This document shows positions 47,898 through 64,000 of a DNA stretch of 64,000 nucleotides, one piece after another. Positions within the stretch are counted from its first letter, which is position 1. Every line of letters begins with the position of its first letter. The position numbers and the translations under genes are program-made. The stretch is from Ampullaceana balthica (taxonomy: Eukaryota; Mollusca; Gastropoda; Lymnaeidae): the NCBI GenBank assembly GCA_944989445.1, contig CALYLW010000124.1:799001-863000 (forward strand), written 5' to 3'. The notes under the pieces are model-generated. The model saw only the letters and a list, made by a program, of their open reading frames with translations. It did no database searches and was not told the origin of the DNA.

Positions 47898-48468
47898 TTA
47901 CCATATATACTCGTTCTATAGCCAGTTCGTTCATAAGCCAACCCCCCCCCCTTTGGAAGAGGATAGTATTAAAAATGTGTAACCTGCTTGTAAGCCGACG
48001 CCAAAAAATAATCGGACAGCGTAAACAAAATGGTACACATTTTTTTAAAACTACATGCTAAATCGGACATTATGGTTGTTTACTTATTTCTGCTTATCTT
48101 TATCTTTATGCTCTTTGTTAGGCAAGAATTACCAGTATTTTTTTCTTTGGTAAACAGTGGCGAAAGCGCGTACATTAAAATTCGTTGTTGAAAACAAAAT
48201 TTGTAAAACAATTTATTAAAACATTCCCAAAAATAAATAAAATGATTAAATAAGGTAAGTGCAGATGTTAAATAATATTTTATAGCTTCTGGTAGAGCAG
48301 TCGAATTTTGTAGAATGTAGAAAAGGACCTTGGTGATCTACAATGACAACACCGATATTCAATGTACATGCAGAAATCACCTATGACCCACTCGTAAGCC
48401 GACCCCCCAACCTTTTCCCCTAGATTTTGTTTAAAAAAGGTCGGCTTTAGAATGAGTATATACGGTAA
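47898..48468. mobile_element. terminal-inverted-repeat element (MITE)
   Basis: The ends ttaccatatatactcg and gagtatatacggtaa are inverted. Just inside, ataagccaacccccccccc and ctcgtaagccgaccccccaa show longer similarity. It is non-coding and the superfamily is not certain. The remainder of 46662-49900 is AT-rich with no exon I can support. Confidence 0.75.
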
Positions 48469-49596
48469 TTTGAAATTAACTTAAACAGATTTTATGACAG
48501 CAATATTTAACATAATCCATGCAGAAAATATGCAACTGCGTTGGAATATGTTTTGACAGGAGCTAAATAAAGTAATGCAAGCTCAATTTCTTTGTACTCG
48601 TTTTTTTATTATCTTATTTATTTTGGAACTATAAATGTTACTTTGTGATATTATACGCCTTTTAAATTATCAATATCTACCTTATTATACACAATTGACA
48701 ACCTGAATTATTTTGTTTTTAATTCAGGCATAAAATTAAATAATCCCAAAAAAACTATTTATCACACTATAATTAGTTACTTTTAATTATCATTAATAAC
48801 ATATAAAATGGTCTGTGAAGATGTAAACTTTGCCATTAAAGAAAAATAACTTACTGTGCTAAACTAACAATAGTGATGACAAACATACTATTTCATTGAT
48901 TGTTTTACAAATTTTAGCACCATTGTTTTGTTTTTTTTTAATTGGTTACTTGTTTAATCTGTTCATAAGTCTAGTCTTCTTTTTTTTTAAATAACATTTT
49001 TGTGATGTTAGTTCAATTTTACTGATATTACTTTTATATACTGTATAAGTCAAAATTCATGATATATTTGTCCTTTTACCATGTTTTTTTTAATGCATGA
49101 AATATGTCTACAGATTCATCTTTTATTCTGTAAGTTAAAAAAAAATACAGTTCTATCAAATCACTTTTTTTGTTAAATTTCAGCCTCCAAAATATTGATT
49201 GCTTAATTGAACTATTATTTTTAAATGTATCTATTTTGAATAATGTACATGTAATAATTTTTTAATGAAATCTGTTTTTAAATTATTATTTTCTTTAGGT
49301 TATATTTCCTTTTGAGACCGCATACTCAAAAACCAATGTACCGGTTTATCCATTGGGTCCCATCAATGTTGTTGTACATATTTATTTGTTTGATAAAGTT
49401 CTTTTTTGACATTTTATTTGTTTAACTGAAATCAAGAAAAAGTTTTTAAATTATTAAAAATATAGTATAGTATAAATAGACAAGTTAATGATCCTGGTGT
49501 GAAAAAATGCTTCTGATCATTCCAAATAAATTTTTCCAGGTTGTGGAATAATTCTAATTAACATAATTATTTATTTTAAATATCTTACATATTACA

Positions 49597-49640
49597 GGTG
49601 CTTCTTCTATACAGAAGATTACTGCATTCTAAGCTTATAC
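49597..49640 (-). repeat. LINE/SINE 3' tail fragment
   Basis: It reads acaggtgcttcttctatacagaagattactgc, split here only by minor changes from the 3' tail of the LINE at 32760. It is a very short 5'-truncated insertion. Confidence 0.65.
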
Positions 49641-49910
49641 ATGGTAAATGTCTTAGTCAAAAGGAACAAAATATTTTTTAAAATGTTAAATGATTTTGAA
49701 AACTTATTAGTATGTATTATAAGTGAATTTTTTTTTAAACATCAATAAAACTATATTAATATTATCATCCAACTTTGTTTCTTCCTTCCTTGAAATCTAA
49801 CACACAGAACAACTTTGATCTGTTACTATTAGTATAGATATTTGACATGTTGAAAAGTTTTAACTTCATTAAAAATTCAAAAAATTTATTTTACATCTGT
49901 TAAAAATGCT

Positions 49911-50108
49911 GGCAGCAATCAAACTCTTTGGTACTCTCTTATAAGAGCTCAGTGTTGATGGCAATCAAAATCTTTGGTACTCTCTTACAAGAGCTCAGTG
50001 TTGATGGCAATCAAAATCTTTGGTACTCTCTTATAAGAGCTCAGTGTTGATGGCAATCAAAATCTTTGGTACTCTCTTACAAGAGCTCAGTGTTGATGGC
50101 AATCAAAG
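49911..50108. repeat. 46-bp tandem repeat with palindromic core
   Basis: Four to five units carry ggtactctcttataagagct; the core ctcttataagag is a perfect 12-bp palindrome, and alternate units read ctcttacaagag. The copy-to-copy alternation suggests a 92-bp higher-order unit. Confidence 0.9.
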
Positions 50109-50189
50109 CTAATTCCTATTAATCCGCCCTGAGACCTTTTATAACACTAAGCTATAGATAAAGTCTAAAATATGAGATTTGGGAACAGG

Positions 50190-50757
50190 GGCTGTCCATA
50201 AATGACTTCACGCATTTTTGGCAGATTTTTCACTCCCCTTCCACCCCTTGTCACAAAAAGTTAGATTCCTCCCTCACTCCAATATAACGGCACAAAGCTT
50301 TACCCCCCCCCCATAAAAGATGTATTTCCTATGTGAAATAGAGCATGCTTCAAATCACTTTTTTGTCATTTGTATTTAGTGTAAGTTTGCATTCTAGTAT
50401 CGTAACACGGGAGAAGCCATTTAAAACATCATTAAATAAATTGTAAGCAATCAAATATTTAAGTGGATCTAAGTGGTAGCGCACTGGACTATCGATCCGA
50501 GGCAGATCCCCGAGTCAGGGGTTTGGGCACTGGCAAGGCCCCTGGGGCATTGTGCTGGCCACACTTTCCCCTGCTAGTTAGTGGTGACTAAAAACTTAAC
50601 GCTACATCACTTGCCCCATAGTCCGTCATGGACTGGAAAGGGGGTCATTTGCTGTGACGTCACATTTCTCAAACACCCCCCTCCCCCTCATCACACATCA
50701 TCACAAATGTGTGGACCCCCCCCTCCCCACTAGGTGTGTGATGTCAATAATGGATGA
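50190..50757. mobile_element. MITE of the gtccataaa type, containing a SINE
   Basis: The left end is ggggctgtccataaatgact and the right end reads gatgtcaataatggatgacc. The interior matches 5105-5447, including aagcaatcaaatatttaagt and ctgtgacgtcaca, except for the inserted 50468-50650. Confidence 0.75.
50468..50650 (+). mobile_element. tRNA-like SINE inserted in the MITE
   Basis: It starts near aagtggtagcgcactggac (A-box-like) with a B-box-like gagtcaggggtttgggcac further on, then ggccacactttcccctgc. It is absent from the otherwise matching MITE at 5105-5447, which fixes its limits to within a few bases. Confidence 0.65.
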
Positions 50758-50917
50758 CCCCACAGTGAAAATAGTTATTAATGTATCTAGCTCAGGAAAA
50801 TTTGTGAATTATCAATGTAGTTACATGTAGTACTAACTTGCAGTATTTTGTTAGTAGTAAAACATAATTAAATGTATGCGAAACTCTAATAAATAATTAT
50901 AAAATGACTCTAATATA

Positions 50918-51460
50918 CAGGGTATCCCAAAAAAAGTGGGACCTAGAGGTTGTAGGTTTCAAAACGAGAGAAGCATACGAAGCATTTTATTTAGACGAAA
51001 AGATATTTACTCTCGCCACACCAGTAAATTCACAAAATGATCGTGTTTATTCTGAAGCAAGAAAGAAAAAACAAGTTCCTTCAATGAGACTCATACGCGA
51101 ACGTGAACATTTCAGTCGTGGCATCGGTAGGTGTGTCTCGGATGGGAAAAACCAGTGTAGTATTTGTTGAACCTGGAGCGAAATTGAACAGTGAGAATTA
51201 TTGTGATAAAGTGAACAGTGAGTATTATTGTGATCATGTCCTAAGACAAGGATTGCTCCCGGATATTCTAGCAAGATGATATCATCACAACTGGACACTG
51301 CAACAAGACGGAGCTCCTTCACACACGGCAAGAAGCACGACAAACTATCTTCGTCGGGAGAATGTCACCTTCACTAAACCAGACACCAAATAGCTCGGAT
51401 CTAAACCGGTAGATTATGCTAAATTATACAAGACAGTCCCACTTTTTTTGAGCCACCCTG
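50918..51460 (+). pseudogene. internally deleted mariner/Tc1-like transposon
   Basis: The ends cagggtatcccaaaaaaagt and actttttttgagccaccctg are inverted, with TA on each side. Transposase relics appear in shifting frames: GVSRMGKTSVVFVEPGAKLN, NSEYYCDHVLRQGLLP, WTLQQDGAPSHTAR (with a catalytic Asp) and SSDLNPVDYA. The N-terminal DNA-binding region and the first catalytic Asp segment are mostly gone. Confidence 0.9.
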
Positions 51461-52225
51461 TAGGTACTTTTATATCATTAACAAAGGCACCAAATTTAGT
51501 TAGCTTGCTTATTACAGCCTAATCTAATCAACATTCTCCACAAATGTTGCAAATAATACTGAAACTAGTCATATGGTATTTAAAAATCCAGATTGATGTT
51601 AAATTAAGAAAGAAACAAAAACGGTACTGTTTAAAACGTTGATAATTTTTTAATAAGAAATAAATATTAAAAACATAATTATTTAAGTTTAAGGGGTTTT
51701 TTTAAACTCAGTTTGGAAAAAAAAATTCTGTGATTTTGATCAAACAGGTTGGCTAGTATGAAACTGGAATAAGCGGGTAGATATCATTTTAAAAAGCTAA
51801 TACAAAATAACATCTATCATGAAGTTATTTTAAATGCTTTCTTGGAGAAATAAATAGAAGTTTTAAAAATCAAATAAGCTTTATTAATTTTTTATTGAAT
51901 TGAACATTTTTTCACAAAAGAATTAAAATAGCACACAAAAGCTATAAGCCATGACCAAAATATCAAGTAATACATATTTACTATCTGTTGACATAGTAAA
52001 ATTTAAATGAATGCTTTAATAAGTGTAGCAGTGAATTAAAACATTATTTACAGAAAAATTTGCATAAGAAATGATTCATCACAAGAAAAAATATATGGGC
52101 TATAGACCTTGCAAAAATGAACCTACACTTTTGGTATCATTTCTTTTTTTATTTATATTACTTAAATTTCCATACCTCTTAAACCCATATATGACCCACA
52201 TTGTCATAAATTTCCTGTATTACTA

Positions 52226-52600
52226 GAGACAATTTCTTCCCCTTCATGAGATTTCAGATTAAGATTTTTATGTCAGTTTCTGCACTCAGGCTTTGTAGTT
52301 TGTGTTCAATGTCGATTGTTCTTTTGCTTTTAGGGATGTAAAAAGTCAAGTAAGTCCCATGACCAATGGTCGTAGGGGATACCTAATGTTTCCATTAGAG
52401 CTTACTCGGGGCTTGCTTATACCTGGTGGGTGCCCCAATTCCCTTCCTGGGGTCAGCGGAGGACTTTCTTGGCGTATCATTTATATTGTGGCTTTGCGTG
52501 GGCTCGATCCCACGCCCCTCAGCTTTGTGAGATGAGTGCACTTCGCTATCCAGCCGCATACCTAAACTTTAAGCTGAATAATCTTTCTTATAGTAGCAAT
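52226..52600 (+). repeat. second copy of the 45931-46085 segment, filled by a SINE
   Basis: It matches the other copy up to cttttgcttttagggatgta and again from cctaaactttaagctgaat. In between, 52341-52560 is additional. Confidence 0.85.
52341..52560 (-). mobile_element. tRNA-derived SINE, second family
   Basis: In reverse complement: ggctggatagcgaagtgcac (A-box region), gcgtgggatcgagcccacg (T-arm hairpin with B box), then an unrelated body through gacgccaag-like words and ccccgagtaagctc. Its limits are set by the empty copy. The body differs from the SINEs at 28288 and 46376. Confidence 0.75.
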
Positions 52601-52813
52601 ATTTGTAATATATGACTAGATAATGCATATATAAGGTAGGAAAGTCAAAATATGTCAAACTCAGAAATTAATGTCATGTCTGATAATTTTTTTTTAATTA
52701 CCAAGTAACAACTGCTAAATGGTACTTTTATGTTTCATGAAGTAAACCTTTTTTAAATGTTCTGATAACGCATATGAAATTTATCTGCAAACACTTGGCA
52801 TCTATGTAATTCA

Positions 52814-63836
<11,023 letters not shown>

Positions 63837-64000
63837 CTAGAAAAATGTTGGTATATTCAGCATACATATACAAACACAATTAGTAAATGTTTTAAAATTA
63901 TGTCTATTTATTGGAGTGTGCTGAAATAACATTACTTGATCAGTGATCTGTTTAAGTTTTTTTTTCTCCCTTATTAAGCTCAACACAAGTTAGCCTTCTC

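Overview
The window is AT-rich animal nuclear DNA: genes are split into many short exons by GT-AG introns, no operons are seen, and transposon remnants are dense. Gene content and repeat style suggest a lophotrochozoan, perhaps a gastropod mollusc. That placement is inference; the sequence proves only a metazoan-like genome. Most long open frames are spurious, because three real genes are cut into exons of 45-200 bp. I rebuilt these from splice sites, reading phase and recalled family conservation.

Layout. 1-8,580: layered repeats, including a hAT element (5,010-6,591) with a perfect 8-bp target duplication. 8,584-22,515, minus strand: first six coding exons of an SLC23-type (nucleobase/ascorbate) transporter, running off the left edge or into undetected exons. 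Its introns hold a 185-bp satellite, a 1-kb TG-rich minisatellite, several hAT elements, and an opposite-strand pseudogene of a multicopy family preceded by a near-perfect heat-shock-element array and TATA box. 22,516-39,905: almost entirely mobile DNA. It has tandem arrays of two related repeat families (A and B), a broken non-LTR retrotransposon and an older copy, a hAT transposase pseudogene split by a foldback element with a 9-bp target duplication, and SINEs sharing their 3' tail with the LINE. 40,378-45,253, plus strand: a kelch-propeller gene of eight coding exons (826 residues). 45,254-52,800: AT-rich intergenic DNA with SINEs, MITEs and a deleted mariner. 52,814-64,000, minus strand: the HOPS subunit VPS41, 21 exons coding for the C-terminal ~702 residues; the N-terminus lies beyond the right edge.

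The three host genes show no common pathway. VPS41 acts in endosome-lysosome fusion, the SLC23-like protein is a membrane transporter, and the kelch protein is probably a scaffold or adaptor. The most unusual points are the heat-shock promoter on a mobile-like gene family, a ~480-residue insert inside the last kelch blade, a one-base conflict at a VPS41 donor site, and several insertion histories that can be read from filled and empty copies within this one window.
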